A stretch of DNA of 64,000 bases from Streptomyces sp. NBC_00572 (GCF_026341815.1 NZ_JAPENX010000001.1:1736001-1800000), one strand, 5' to 3'; shown: positions 52,823 through 62,196, numbered from the stretch's first letter. Numbers and translations: made by a program. The notes: generated from the sequence alone by a model not told the origin.

Positions 52823-53068
52823 TCAGCCGGTCTCGGGGGCATTGCCGATCTGCTTCGCATGGTCGTTGCCCAACCCGTAGCCGTTGCCCACGGACTCGAC
52901 CATGTCCTGCCGGAAGCCGCTGCCCACCGTGGCGCCGAGCTCCACCCAGCCGGCCTTGGCGGCCTGCGCCTTCTCGTACTCCTCGTGCTTCTTCATGCCC
53001 TCGGCCTCGACCTGCGCACCCCCGTGACGTGATCGTTCCGGCTTCGCCTCAGCAAGTTCTGTTCCCAC
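52823..53068 (-). CDS. Short ORF resembling T7SS-substrate tail
   Basis: The 81-residue reading frame (KKHEEYEKAQAAKAGWVELG, then ATVGSGFRQDMVESVGNGYG) is partly similar to SEEHKKAVGRTTEWVKFG... in the C-terminal region of the 59354 protein. It lies immediately before lipoprotein B, as that protein lies before its lipoprotein. It may be the remains of a deleted substrate gene or a small gene in its own right. Confidence 0.5.
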   Translation of the reverse strand: MGTELAEAKPERSRHGGAQVEAEGMKKHEEYEKAQAAKAGWVELGATVGSGFRQDMVESVGNGYGLGNDHAKQIGNAPETG

Positions 53069-53322
53069 GGAAACATGGCGATCGTAGTCCTCCGGGGGAA
53101 CGTCAGGGCACTACTCACCGGGAATCACCGACGCCCCCGAGATCTTCACGGGGTCCGCATGCCGCTTCGCCTTCGCAACCGGGACAGCCCGGACTTCCCG
53201 GACCACCACGCACCCGGGCCCCGCTCCCCCGCACCTCCCGGGCACAGCTCCCCACCCCCCTCTCGGTAGGCTCGTCCCGCCCCCGTCACCACGGGGTGCA
53301 CGAAAGACGGGGGGCACGAACG

Positions 53323-54228
53323 GTGGAACAGTCGCGCACACAGCAGGAATCCGCGCGGCAGGAATCGGCGCGACGGATCGGACCGTACCGGCTGATCACC
53401 CGCCTCGATCCGCCCCACTCCGCCCTGCCCTGCCGCCGGTTCGTGGCCCGCAGCGAGGACGGCGAGCACACCGTGCTGCTCAGCACTCCGCTGCCCGGCA
53501 CCGATCCCGACCGGTTCGCCGTGGAGGCCGGCGCCGCCCGTCACCTCCTCGGCCCCTGGATCGCTCCGGTGACGGGCGTGGCCGGCCCCGGCGAGGCCCC
53601 CTGGTACGCGAGCCCCTACGTCCCGGCGCTCCCGCTCCCCGTCGCCCTCGCCGTCCACGGCGGTCCGCTGCCCGAGACCACCGTCCGGGCCGTCGGCGCC
53701 ACCCTCGCCGAGGCGCTGGCCGGCGCGCACGGCCAGGGCCTCACCCACGCCGGGGTCTCCCCCGCCGCCGTCCTGCTCACCGCGGACGGCCCCCGGCTGA
53801 CCTGCTTCGGCGCGGTACGGGCCGCCTCGGCCGACGGCGAGCGGCGCACCGGCCTGCCCGGCCTCGACCCGGGCGCGCTCGCACCCGAGCAGGCCTCTGG
53901 GGGCCGGCCGCGCCCGCCCGGTGACGTCTTCGCGCTCGGCGCCGTCCTCGCGTACGCCGCTACCGGACACACCGTGCCCGAGCGGGACGAACTCCCGCCC
54001 GCCCTGCGCCCGGTGCTCGCCTCCTGTCTGGCCCGCGACCCGGCCGACCGGCCCACGGCCGCCGCCCTGATGACCGCCCTCGCCCCGCCCGCGACGCACG
54101 GAACGGTCCTGAACTCGGCCGGATCCCTCCTCGCCCCGGGCTGGCTGCCGGGCCGGGTGGTCGCCGCACTGGCCCGCCAGTCCTCGGAACTCCTCGCCGC
54201 GGAACTCCCCGCGCCGGCCCGGGTCTGA
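53323..54228 (+). CDS. Pseudokinase (STPK-like)
   Basis: The 301-residue protein has a kinase-like fold in the same tandem as two active-looking kinases, but it lacks the chemistry. There is no glycine loop, the VAIK lysine is replaced (HTVLLST), HRD reads THAG (residues 141-144), and DFG reads CFG (161-163). The C-lobe (PPGDVFALGAVLAYAATG, LASCLARDPADRP) is well preserved. There is no TM or extracellular domain. It could act as an allosteric partner of the following kinases. GTG start, GGGGGG upstream. Confidence 0.85.
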   Translation: MEQSRTQQESARQESARRIGPYRLITRLDPPHSALPCRRFVARSEDGEHTVLLSTPLPGTDPDRFAVEAGAARHLLGPWIAPVTGVAGPGEAPWYASPYVPALPLPVALAVHGGPLPETTVRAVGATLAEALAGAHGQGLTHAGVSPAAVLLTADGPRLTCFGAVRAASADGERRTGLPGLDPGALAPEQASGGRPRPPGDVFALGAVLAYAATGHTVPERDELPPALRPVLASCLARDPADRPTAAALMTALAPPATHGTVLNSAGSLLAPGWLPGRVVAALARQSSELLAAELPAPARV

Positions 54229-54284
54229 TCCCCCCGGCACAGCCCGCCCTTCCATACGCCCCCGGACCTGACGGACCTCATCCC

Positions 54285-56468
54285 ATGCTGTCGCCCCTGA
54301 CCCACGACGACCCGGCCGCCGTCGCCACGTACCGTCTCCTCGCCCGCCTCGGCTCCGGCGGCATGGGCACGGTCTATCTGGCGCGCACCCCCGGCGGCCG
54401 TACCGTCGCGCTGAAGACCGTGCACGCGCGGCTCGCCACCGACCCCGCGTTCCGTGCCCGTTTCCGTCTGGAGACGGACGCGGCGCGGATCATCGGCGCC
54501 CGGCACGGCGCGGCCGTCGTCGACGCCGACCCGCTGGCCGAGACGCCGTGGCTGGCCACCGAGTACGTCCTCGGCCCGCCGCTCGACGACGCCGTGGCGC
54601 TCGGCGGCCCGCTCCCCGAGCCGACCGTCCGCGCCCTCGGCGCCGCGCTCGCCGGGGCGCTCGCCCAGCTGCACTCCTCGGACGTGGTCCACCGCGACCT
54701 CAAGCCCTCGAACGTCCTCGTCACCGCGTACGGCCCGAAGATCATCGACTTCGGCATCGCCCGCGCGGCCGGCGACGACCACCTCACCCGTACGGGAGCG
54801 GCGGCCGGCACACCCGCCTTCATGTCGCCGGAACAGGCGAGCGGCCAGGAACACCCGCCTGCGGGCGACGTGTTCGCGCTGGCCGGCGTCCTCGTCTTCG
54901 CTGCCACCGGCCACGGCCCCTTCGGTACGGGCTCCGCCGCCGACCTCCTCTACCGCGTCCGCTACGCCGACCCCGACCTCACCGGCGTACCGGAAGCACT
55001 GCTCCCGCTCCTGACGGCCTGCCTGTCCAAGGACCCGGCGGCCCGCCCCACGACCGGCGTCCTGGTCGACCACCTCCACGACGGCCACGGCGAGTTCGCC
55101 GACCACCTCCCGCCCCTGCTCCTCACCGACATCGCCCGCCGCGCGACCGACGTCTGGCTGCACGCCCCCCGCCGCCTGCCCGCCCCGGCGGAGTCGGCGG
55201 TGGCGGAGACCGTGGCTAGCACGCCGCTCTCGCGGCGACGGCTGTTCTCCCTGGGCGGCGGAGCCCTGCTCGGTGTCACGGCGGCGGGCGGAGGCCTCTG
55301 GGCGTGGCTGGGGTCGGAGGACACCCCGCAGGCCACCGGCAGCACCCCCACGCCCACGGGTCCCACCGCCATCCCTGCCCCGACTGCGGCCGACGGGTCA
55401 CCGAAGGCGCTGTGGCAGGGGTCGACCCTCGATCGCGAGCAGCGGACGGTGCAGTTGCTCGCCGGCGATGCCGTCGGCTTCGCGGAGACCGTCTCCTTCC
55501 GGGTCCTCAACCCGCAGAACGGCCTCGAACTCTGGTCCGATGCCCTGGATCCGTTCCAGATCGTCAGCGACGGCACGAACTTCTACGCGTCGGCCGGCAC
55601 CTACGAAGGTCCGGGTGCCCTGAAGATCCGTACGCTCGCCCCCGATACCGGCAAAGAGGCGGCCAAGCTGATCGTCCTCAAGGGGTTCGACGGCACGAAC
55701 TCCGGCACCGCCCTCCTCGCCGCCTCCGGCGAAATGCTCTTCGCGGCCTCCCGGCTCGGCAAGAAGGAGATCGATTCGGACGCGAACGAGAAGGGCTGGC
55801 ACCTGCTCGCCGTCAACCTCCGGACGGGCAAGGAGGCATGGCGCCAGGCATACGAGTGGGACGGCGTCCGCCCCTGGATCTCCAAGGTCGTCGGTGACCG
55901 GCTGATCCTCGGCAAGAACAGCGGCGACCTGGACTACTTCGTCGTCCAGGCGCGGGAGCTGAGCACCGGCCGCTCGCTCTGGCAGCGCCGCATCGCCCTG
56001 AAGGAATCCCAGGGCTTCAAGCCCGGCGAGCTCGCGGTCGACGAGCGGCACGTGTACATCGGCGGCAACCGGCTCCGCGCCCTGCGCCTCACGGACGGCA
56101 AGACCGCCTGGGAGCACGGCTCCGGGTCCACCTTCTTCGGTCTGCCGGCCGTCGCACGCGACGTCGTCTACGCGCAGGAGTCCAGGACCTCCCCGGGGCT
56201 CGTGGCCCTCAGCGCCGACAAGGGAAAGCCGATCTGGACGGAGCGGCCCGCGGAGCGCGCCCTGACCCCCTCCTATCTCACCGTCCCCGTGGTCGGCGAC
56301 AAGTACGTGTACGCCCCGGTGCGCGGCGGGCTGAGCGCGGTTGAACTGGCGACCCACCGCTCGGCCTGGGTGTTCGCCACCGAGGCGTCCCGCTATGTCG
56401 TCGACAAGGAACGGACCCGGATCATCGGGGCGGGGGCGACGTCCGTCGTGGCCATCCCCTTCGCCTGA
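54285..56468 (+). CDS. Ser/Thr kinase with PQQ-like propeller
   Basis: The 727-residue protein has an intact N-terminal STPK domain: GSGGMGTVY, Lys44, HRDLKPSN (HRD 136-138), DFG 155-157 and APE-like MSPEQASG. A juxtamembrane Arg cluster (SRRRLFSLGG) leads to one TM helix (GALLGVTAAGGGLWAWLG). The extracellular ~380 residues form PQQ-type beta-propeller repeats (WHLLAVNLRTGKEAWRQAYE, LRALRLTDGKTAWEHG). It probably senses an external ligand or surface and signals inward. Confidence 0.93.
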   Translation: MLSPLTHDDPAAVATYRLLARLGSGGMGTVYLARTPGGRTVALKTVHARLATDPAFRARFRLETDAARIIGARHGAAVVDADPLAETPWLATEYVLGPPLDDAVALGGPLPEPTVRALGAALAGALAQLHSSDVVHRDLKPSNVLVTAYGPKIIDFGIARAAGDDHLTRTGAAAGTPAFMSPEQASGQEHPPAGDVFALAGVLVFAATGHGPFGTGSAADLLYRVRYADPDLTGVPEALLPLLTACLSKDPAARPTTGVLVDHLHDGHGEFADHLPPLLLTDIARRATDVWLHAPRRLPAPAESAVAETVASTPLSRRRLFSLGGGALLGVTAAGGGLWAWLGSEDTPQATGSTPTPTGPTAIPAPTAADGSPKALWQGSTLDREQRTVQLLAGDAVGFAETVSFRVLNPQNGLELWSDALDPFQIVSDGTNFYASAGTYEGPGALKIRTLAPDTGKEAAKLIVLKGFDGTNSGTALLAASGEMLFAASRLGKKEIDSDANEKGWHLLAVNLRTGKEAWRQAYEWDGVRPWISKVVGDRLILGKNSGDLDYFVVQARELSTGRSLWQRRIALKESQGFKPGELAVDERHVYIGGNRLRALRLTDGKTAWEHGSGSTFFGLPAVARDVVYAQESRTSPGLVALSADKGKPIWTERPAERALTPSYLTVPVVGDKYVYAPVRGGLSAVELATHRSAWVFATEASRYVVDKERTRIIGAGATSVVAIPFA

Positions 56469-56474
56469 TCCCCC

Positions 56475-56546
56475 GCCCTGCCCTTCACCCTGTCCTTCGC
56501 CCTGTCCCTCCCCCCTGCTTCGCCCCGTCCCTCGCCCCATCCCTCG
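56475..56546. repeat. C/T-rich 12-bp tandem repeats
   Basis: About six imperfect units such as GCCCTGCCCTTC, ACCCTGTCCTTC and GCCCTGTCCCTC fill the gap between the two kinase genes. They lie upstream of the GGAG ribosome site of the second. Confidence 0.8.
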
Positions 56547-56571
56547 TCACCCCCGATCCGGAGAGCACCCC

Positions 56572-58689
56572 GTGACCACGCAGCCCCTCGCCACCGGCGA
56601 CCCGCTCCGGCTCGGCCCGTACCGTCTGCTCGGCGTCCTCGGCGAGGGCGGCATGGGCAAGGTGTACGTCGGCCGGGACGGTGACGGGGCCCCCGCCGCC
56701 GTCAAGGTCCTGCGGCCCGAGCTCGCCCACGACCAGCACCTCGCCCAGCGCTTCGTCCGCGAGGCCGACATGGCGCGGGCCGTCACCAGCGGCGGAGTGG
56801 CCCGGGTCCTCGGCGCGCAGACCGAGGGCGGACGGCCGTGGATCGCCGCCGAGTTCCTCGCCGGTCCGACGCTCGACGAGGCCGTACGGGCGTACGGACC
56901 GATGGACGTGCCGACGGTCCGCGCCCTCGCCGCCCAGCTCGCCCGCACCCTGCACGACATCCACGCGGCGGGTCTCGTCCACCGCGACCTCAAGCCCGCG
57001 AACATCGTCCTCACCTCCACCGGCCCCCGGATCATCGACTTCGGCATCGCGCGCCCCGAGCACGGACTCACGCTCACGACGACGGGCCAGATCCCGGTCA
57101 CGCCGGGGTACGGGGCTCCCGAGCAGGTCCTGGGACAGCGGGTCGGACCGGCCTCGGACGTCTTCTCGCTCGGCGCGGTCCTCGCGTACGCGGCGAGCGG
57201 CCGGCGGACCTTCGACGGCGCCCATGTGCCGGCCGTCCAGTACGAGGTCGTGCACGGCACCGCGGACCTGAGCCTGGTGCCGCCGGAGCTCCAGGAGCTG
57301 ATCGGGCCGTGCCTGGCGAAGGACCCGGCGTACCGCCCGCTGCCCCCGCAGGTCGCGGAGGCCTTCGCCCCGCCGAAGGGCGCCGACCGCGCCTGGCGCA
57401 AGGGCCCGCTCGCCGAGGACATCAAGCGCCGCGAGACCGCCACGAAGCGCCTGACCGCACCCGCGGACACCGTCGCACCCTCCTCCTCGCCGTCCCGCCG
57501 CCGCTTCCTCACCGGCGCGGCCGTTGGCGTGGCGGTCCTGGGCACGGCCGGCGGGGCGGGCGCGTGGTGGCTGAACCGCGAGAAGGGGCAGTCGAAGTCA
57601 CCGACCGCCGATGTGCCGCCGGCCGTGGCGGTCCCGGAAGCGGCGTTCGTCTCGGCCATCGACACGCAGCAGGGCCAGGTCCCGAAGCCTCTGTGGGGAC
57701 CGCTCGACGTGATGGCGGCCGGGGGAGAACTCCCCTTGCCCGTACGGGATGTGGTGATCGTGCAGGCGAGGGAGGGCGGCCTGCTCGCCCTCTCCGTCAA
57801 GAACGGAAAGGAGCGGTGGCGGGCCAAGGACATCGACGCCGACGCCGGTTTCGTCTCGGTCGCCGACCGGCTGGTCGTGGGTGTCGACAAGGAGGGCGGT
57901 CTGAAGGCCTTCGTCGCCTCCACCGGCGCCCCCGTCTGGCAGACCGGCAGCGATGTCGACGACCTCCTCGCCGCCGACGACACGCATGTCTACCTGGTGA
58001 CGAAGGACAACGAACTCCGCGCCCTCAACGCCTGGACCCTCGCGACGACATGGTCCCGTCCGATGACCTCGCCCCGCTCCCCCAACGGTCCGGCGAAGGC
58101 CGCCGTGGGCAGGAAGCGGCTCGTGATCCACGGCAGGGACGGCTATGTCGCCGCGCTCTACACGGAGAACGGCGAGACGGACTGGTACATCAAGGGCCAG
58201 GGCACCGACGGCCAGGCCCCTGCGGTCGGCGAGAACAACATCGCCTACCTGGGCGGCCACAGCCTCATGGCCCGCCGCCTCGACCGCGGCGACTTCCTGT
58301 GGGAGGACGAAGCCCTGGGCGTGAAGCCCGGGGAACCGGGCTTCGGCTCCCCGGCCGTGGACGGGGAACTCGTGATCGCGGTGGAGGACTACGGTGTCCA
58401 CCGCCTCGGCACCATTCCGGAAGCTCGCCTTCCGGATTCGAAGTGGTCCAAATTCCTTGACGGCTTCGGCCGCTCCGCCGATCCCATCAGCCCTCCGACA
58501 GTGCAGGGAACGACGGTCTGGGTCCACGGCCTCGAAGGCCGCGTCGAGGTCATCCACAAGGTGTCGGGCGACCTCCTCTTCATCACACAGATGAAGGGCG
58601 ACGGCTCCTACCAGCTGGCGAGCGCCGGTAACCGCGTCTTCATCGCACGCGCGGGCCAGATCGCGGCGATGCCGGTGTTCGGGGTGTAG
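56572..58689 (+). CDS. Ser/Thr kinase with PQQ-like propeller, second copy
   Basis: The 705-residue paralogue of the upstream kinase has GEGGMGKVY (24-32), Lys45, HRDLKPAN (137-139 HRD), DFG 156-158 and GYGAPEQV. An Arg cluster with TM (SRRRFLTGAAVGVAVLGTAG) precedes an extracellular propeller (GLLALSVKNGKERWRAKDI, VAALYTENGETDWYIKGQ). GTG 56572 with GGAG upstream is preferred; an in-frame ATG further up falls in the C/T repeats. The three kinase-like genes form one transcription unit. Confidence 0.93.
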   Translation: MTTQPLATGDPLRLGPYRLLGVLGEGGMGKVYVGRDGDGAPAAVKVLRPELAHDQHLAQRFVREADMARAVTSGGVARVLGAQTEGGRPWIAAEFLAGPTLDEAVRAYGPMDVPTVRALAAQLARTLHDIHAAGLVHRDLKPANIVLTSTGPRIIDFGIARPEHGLTLTTTGQIPVTPGYGAPEQVLGQRVGPASDVFSLGAVLAYAASGRRTFDGAHVPAVQYEVVHGTADLSLVPPELQELIGPCLAKDPAYRPLPPQVAEAFAPPKGADRAWRKGPLAEDIKRRETATKRLTAPADTVAPSSSPSRRRFLTGAAVGVAVLGTAGGAGAWWLNREKGQSKSPTADVPPAVAVPEAAFVSAIDTQQGQVPKPLWGPLDVMAAGGELPLPVRDVVIVQAREGGLLALSVKNGKERWRAKDIDADAGFVSVADRLVVGVDKEGGLKAFVASTGAPVWQTGSDVDDLLAADDTHVYLVTKDNELRALNAWTLATTWSRPMTSPRSPNGPAKAAVGRKRLVIHGRDGYVAALYTENGETDWYIKGQGTDGQAPAVGENNIAYLGGHSLMARRLDRGDFLWEDEALGVKPGEPGFGSPAVDGELVIAVEDYGVHRLGTIPEARLPDSKWSKFLDGFGRSADPISPPTVQGTTVWVHGLEGRVEVIHKVSGDLLFITQMKGDGSYQLASAGNRVFIARAGQIAAMPVFGV

Positions 58690-58706
58690 CACCGGCATCG
58701 CCACCC

Positions 58707-59357
58707 TCAGGACGACGCCTCGGCGGGCACGCCGTCGACGAGCCCCGTATCGGCACAGCCCAGCTCGTCGGCGACATGGCGGGCTGCGGCGTTGGCGAGG
58801 GTGATCTGCTCCGCCCGGATCCCCGGGCGATCGGCCTCGTTCTCGTCGGCCCGCTCCAACTCGGCGTCGATGACGATGTCATGGGCTGGCGCCTTCAACC
58901 GGCACGTGAAGTAGATCGAGCCATGGAGATCGGAAGACGAGGCCCGTCGACCGGTCGAGTAGAACGTCACCATTCCCTTGGAGGCATCATTTCCGGGAAC
59001 GGCGAGGGCCTCGCGGAAGAAGAGAGTCAGAACGTTCTTCTCGTCCGCGGCTACCTCCAGCTCGCAGAACGGAACCCGCTCCATCCGCCGCTTGCCGTCC
59101 TGCGGCGTCCGCGCGGCCTTCCGCAGCTCATCGAGAACCCTGTCCGGCTCGGACTGCTCACTGGTCAGCGGTACGCCCTTGCCCGCGATGCCCTCGAGCG
59201 CCGAGGCGACCGCCGGCTCCGCGGCGAAGCCACCGCAGACCTCCGAGGCCGGCTGGCCCTTGGCTACCGCGTCGTCGCCGCCGGCGGAACAGGCCGTCGC
59301 CACGACCGAGAGCAGAGCCACCGCAGCCCACGCCCCCCATGCGCGCTTCGCCGTCAT
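58707..59357 (-). CDS. Four-Cys lipoprotein, paralogue C
   Basis: The 216-residue lipoprotein has lipobox VATAC (Cys23). It has four conserved cysteines (SEVCGGF, VPFCELE, IYFTCRL, DELGCADT) and the block GRRASSSDLHGSIYF shared with paralogue B. It overlaps the WXG-headed T7SS substrate gene (ATGA), so the two are made together. The coupling suggests a partner or immunity-type relation; no enzyme motif is seen. Confidence 0.88.
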   Translation of the reverse strand: MTAKRAWGAWAAVALLSVVATACSAGGDDAVAKGQPASEVCGGFAAEPAVASALEGIAGKGVPLTSEQSEPDRVLDELRKAARTPQDGKRRMERVPFCELEVAADEKNVLTLFFREALAVPGNDASKGMVTFYSTGRRASSSDLHGSIYFTCRLKAPAHDIVIDAELERADENEADRPGIRAEQITLANAAARHVADELGCADTGLVDGVPAEASS

Positions 59358-61696
59358 GTGACCTTGCCGTCCTTCTTCTCGTTGTACGGGTCGGGCAGGG
59401 AGTCGTCCCTGACGTGCCCCCTGCTGTCCTTCACGTACTTGGTCAGATCTTCCTCAAGGAAGTTGGCGTCGTCTTGGCTCCAGCCGGGAGTCCTTGCATA
59501 CGCCTGACCGGGCATCAGCGCGTTGGCCTTGCCCGTATCCAGAGCCTCGTCCTTGAGGTCGTCCGACTTCCTCTTGAGGATCTTGTCCTCCGAGTACTTC
59601 TCCGCCATGTCATCGGCTTCCATACCGATGAAGGTCGTCACGGCGCCTCCGACGGTCTCCGCGGCCAGCGGGACCAAGACGCCCGCAGCACCACCGGTCA
59701 GGGCCACGACACCGCCCGCCGCTGCCGCGCCGACGCCGAATTTGACCCATTCCGTCGTCCTCCCGACGGCCTTCTTGTGCTCCTCGGAATCGATCTCGTA
59801 CTGCTGGTCGATCTGTCCCATGCGGGACTGGTCGAAGATCGAGTGTGTCTCCGCGCCGATCCGAAGCGTGGTCTTGACATCGGTGAGGTCCAGTTCGCGC
59901 GCGGGTCCCGATCCCGGCTTGGGGGCCACCTCGTCCATGACACTCGTCGTGTAAATCGACTGGGCGGCCGACAGCTGTGCGTGACCGATCTCGCTCTGCG
60001 ACACCGTGCCCAGGAAGTTGACGGCGTCGCCCCTGTTGAACAGCAGGCTGTCCTCGAACTCCTTGCCGAACCGTGGCTCGCCGTTCGCGTTGGGCCTCGC
60101 GCCGAACGGCGAGTTCGGCATCTCCTGCATCGACGTCTGGTTCTCCTGCTCCAAGGAGCGGTTGAACTCGTCGATGTAGGCGGCGCCCATCTTGCTCAGG
60201 CTGTCGTCGATGCCTGGCTGCTGGTGCATGAACTTGGGGTCGCTGCCGTACCGCTCCACGACCTTCTGCATGACCTCCGCGTTCTCCTTGGTCCGCACGT
60301 CCTTGAGGCCCTCGGCCTCGGCGTCGTACGGATGGCCGGTGGTCGCGGACTCCAAGGCATGGCCCAGCGCGTTGTAGCCCGGTTCCTTCGACAGGTCGCC
60401 CTTGTCGTTCAGCTCGTCGGGCCACTTGCGGTCCTTCGAGAAGTAGTCGAAGGGGTCGAGCTTCTTGTCGTCCTTGCCGTTCTCCGGCGTGAGGTCGATG
60501 TCGCTGCTGAAGAAGTCCGTCGACGCCTTCGGGTTGTGCCCGAGCGCCTCCATGAAGCCGATCATCGGGTCCTTGCCGATTCCGCCTCCCTGCCAGTTCA
60601 GGTGGCTCGGCATGCCGCCCATCTGCTGCCAGGCCCGGTCGGCGGGCAGACGGCCGTCGTGCGTCATCTTCCGCTCGGTGGCGACGAGACCGTTGCCGTA
60701 GTCCTTCAGGAACTTGTCGTCGTAGTCGCCGACCCGCATCAGGTTGCTCATGACCTGGAAGCCGTAGGGGCTGGTGCCGCGCGTCTGGATCGGCTCGGTG
60801 CCGGCCTTGATGACGTCGGCCTTCCACTGCTCCATCTCGGGGCTCGTGGAATGGGTCGCGGTGGCGAGCGTCATACTCCAGTTCGTCTGGAGTTCCTTCA
60901 GCTTGTCGCGGTGGTCGACGCCGAGCCGGGAGCCGTCGCTCGGGTCGCCCATGTCGGCCCAGTACTCCATGCTGCCCTTCGGCCCGACCTCCAGGGCGAA
61001 CTTCTCGGCGAAGTACGGGTCCTTCTGATTGGCCTTGAAGAGGGCGTTGAGCTTGTCGATCTCCTCCGGAGTGGCCTCGTCGCCCTTCTTGTACAGCTCG
61101 TAGGCGGCGTGCGCGTCCTCGGCGTCTTGGGCCTTGGAGGCGGTCTTGAGGGAGTCGTAGTTCGTGCCGGAGAAGTTGTTCTTGTCCCCGCCGACAAGCG
61201 TGCGCAGGGCGCGGGAAGCGACGTCATCAGCGTCGTCGGCGCGGGCGATCGCAGCCTTGATCGCCGCCTTCATCGCATCGAAGTCGGCCACCTCGGGCTT
61301 GGGGCCATCGTAGTCCTTGGACCGGCTGTCCGGGCGGATCAAATGGGTGACATCACCCGCATCGTTGATACGCATTCCCTTGCCGGGCGCCTCCGCGACC
61401 AGCCTCTCCAGCTCGGTCTTCGCGGCCTGGAACTCGGTCTCCGCGTCCCGCAGGATGTTGCGGATGCTGGACGCCTCCGTCAGGGCGTCACCGAACTCCT
61501 TGGCCGTCTTCCGGACGAACGCCTGCGTCACGCCGGCGTTCTCGCCCTTCCAGTCGGCCTTATCGGCCTTGCCCTGGAGGCCCGTCTCCGCCTTCTCCTT
61601 GGCCTTCTCCAGCTTGGTGACCGTCTCGGACCAGCCCGTTATCGCCTCCTTGAGGCTCCCGAGATGGGCGTGGAGGACCTGGTCGAACTTCAGCAT
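59354..61696 (-). CDS. Large putative T7SS substrate with WXG-type head
   Basis: The 780-residue protein has an N-terminal ~100-residue helical hairpin with a WxG turn (Trp49-Lys-Gly51 in KADWKGENAG), as in WXG100 proteins. A long soluble middle follows, rich in acidic residues, and a hydrophobic Gly/Ala stretch at about 665-705 (GVGAAAAGGVVALTGGAAG) may insert in membranes. The C-terminus is charged. No known toxin motif is visible. It may belong to DUF6571-like Streptomyces proteins. Neighbours are a small WXG-like protein and a mycosin, and it is coupled to a lipoprotein. Confidence 0.85.
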   Translation of the reverse strand: MLKFDQVLHAHLGSLKEAITGWSETVTKLEKAKEKAETGLQGKADKADWKGENAGVTQAFVRKTAKEFGDALTEASSIRNILRDAETEFQAAKTELERLVAEAPGKGMRINDAGDVTHLIRPDSRSKDYDGPKPEVADFDAMKAAIKAAIARADDADDVASRALRTLVGGDKNNFSGTNYDSLKTASKAQDAEDAHAAYELYKKGDEATPEEIDKLNALFKANQKDPYFAEKFALEVGPKGSMEYWADMGDPSDGSRLGVDHRDKLKELQTNWSMTLATATHSTSPEMEQWKADVIKAGTEPIQTRGTSPYGFQVMSNLMRVGDYDDKFLKDYGNGLVATERKMTHDGRLPADRAWQQMGGMPSHLNWQGGGIGKDPMIGFMEALGHNPKASTDFFSSDIDLTPENGKDDKKLDPFDYFSKDRKWPDELNDKGDLSKEPGYNALGHALESATTGHPYDAEAEGLKDVRTKENAEVMQKVVERYGSDPKFMHQQPGIDDSLSKMGAAYIDEFNRSLEQENQTSMQEMPNSPFGARPNANGEPRFGKEFEDSLLFNRGDAVNFLGTVSQSEIGHAQLSAAQSIYTTSVMDEVAPKPGSGPARELDLTDVKTTLRIGAETHSIFDQSRMGQIDQQYEIDSEEHKKAVGRTTEWVKFGVGAAAAGGVVALTGGAAGVLVPLAAETVGGAVTTFIGMEADDMAEKYSEDKILKRKSDDLKDEALDTGKANALMPGQAYARTPGWSQDDANFLEEDLTKYVKDSRGHVRDDSLPDPYNEKKDGKVT

Positions 61697-61732
61697 CTGT
61701 TTCCCTCGTCAGCCGCTGGCAGGCGCGTCGGC

Positions 61733-62149
61733 TCAGTTGAAGTGCTTGTCGATCGTGGACATGGAGAAGTTCGTGACCAGTACTTCTTCATGGTTGGCGT
61801 GGCTGATGACGGTGTCCTCAAGGTGGTTGTGGATGTGCGCGCACGCGCTGAGGAGCGTCTCGCACTGCTCCCGCCAGGTGTCCCACATGGTCCACATCGC
61901 CGACCCGGTCCGGAAGCCGTCACCGTCCAGGCTCTTGCCGGCCGCGTCGGTCTGGGCGCCCGCGTGGAAGGCGTCCCGCTCGAACCAGTGGAAGAGCTCC
62001 TGCGCCTCGTTGCCGATGGCCTTGAGGTCGGCGGACGTCACCTTGTAGTCGCTGGGACCACCGCCGCCGCCGGGGTCGCTGGGCACACTGTTGAGCCTCA
62101 TCGCCGCAGTCTCGCTGCGGACCTGGCTCCACTCCTCGTCGAACGACAT
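61733..62149 (-). CDS. Small WXG100-like partner protein
   Basis: The 138-residue protein has two helical halves (SADLKAIGNEAQELFHWFER; TMWDTWREQCETLLSACAHI) separated by a Gly-containing turn (SLDGDGFRTGSAMW). It has the size and layout of an ESX-family partner although the exact WXG is not in place. It lies 36 bases before the large substrate gene and probably heterodimerises with it for export. Confidence 0.82.
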   Translation of the reverse strand: MSFDEEWSQVRSETAAMRLNSVPSDPGGGGGPSDYKVTSADLKAIGNEAQELFHWFERDAFHAGAQTDAAGKSLDGDGFRTGSAMWTMWDTWREQCETLLSACAHIHNHLEDTVISHANHEEVLVTNFSMSTIDKHFN

Positions 62150-62196
62150 CTACTTCCTCATAAGTGAGTTACGGACGTCCACCGGCAGAGTCGCGC

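Noticed and set aside
59339..62167. 942-residue plus-strand frame opposite the T7SS substrate gene
   Set aside because: Val/Leu/Arg-biased sequence with no motifs, fully antisense to genes with clear domains and coupling; a GC-rich shadow frame.
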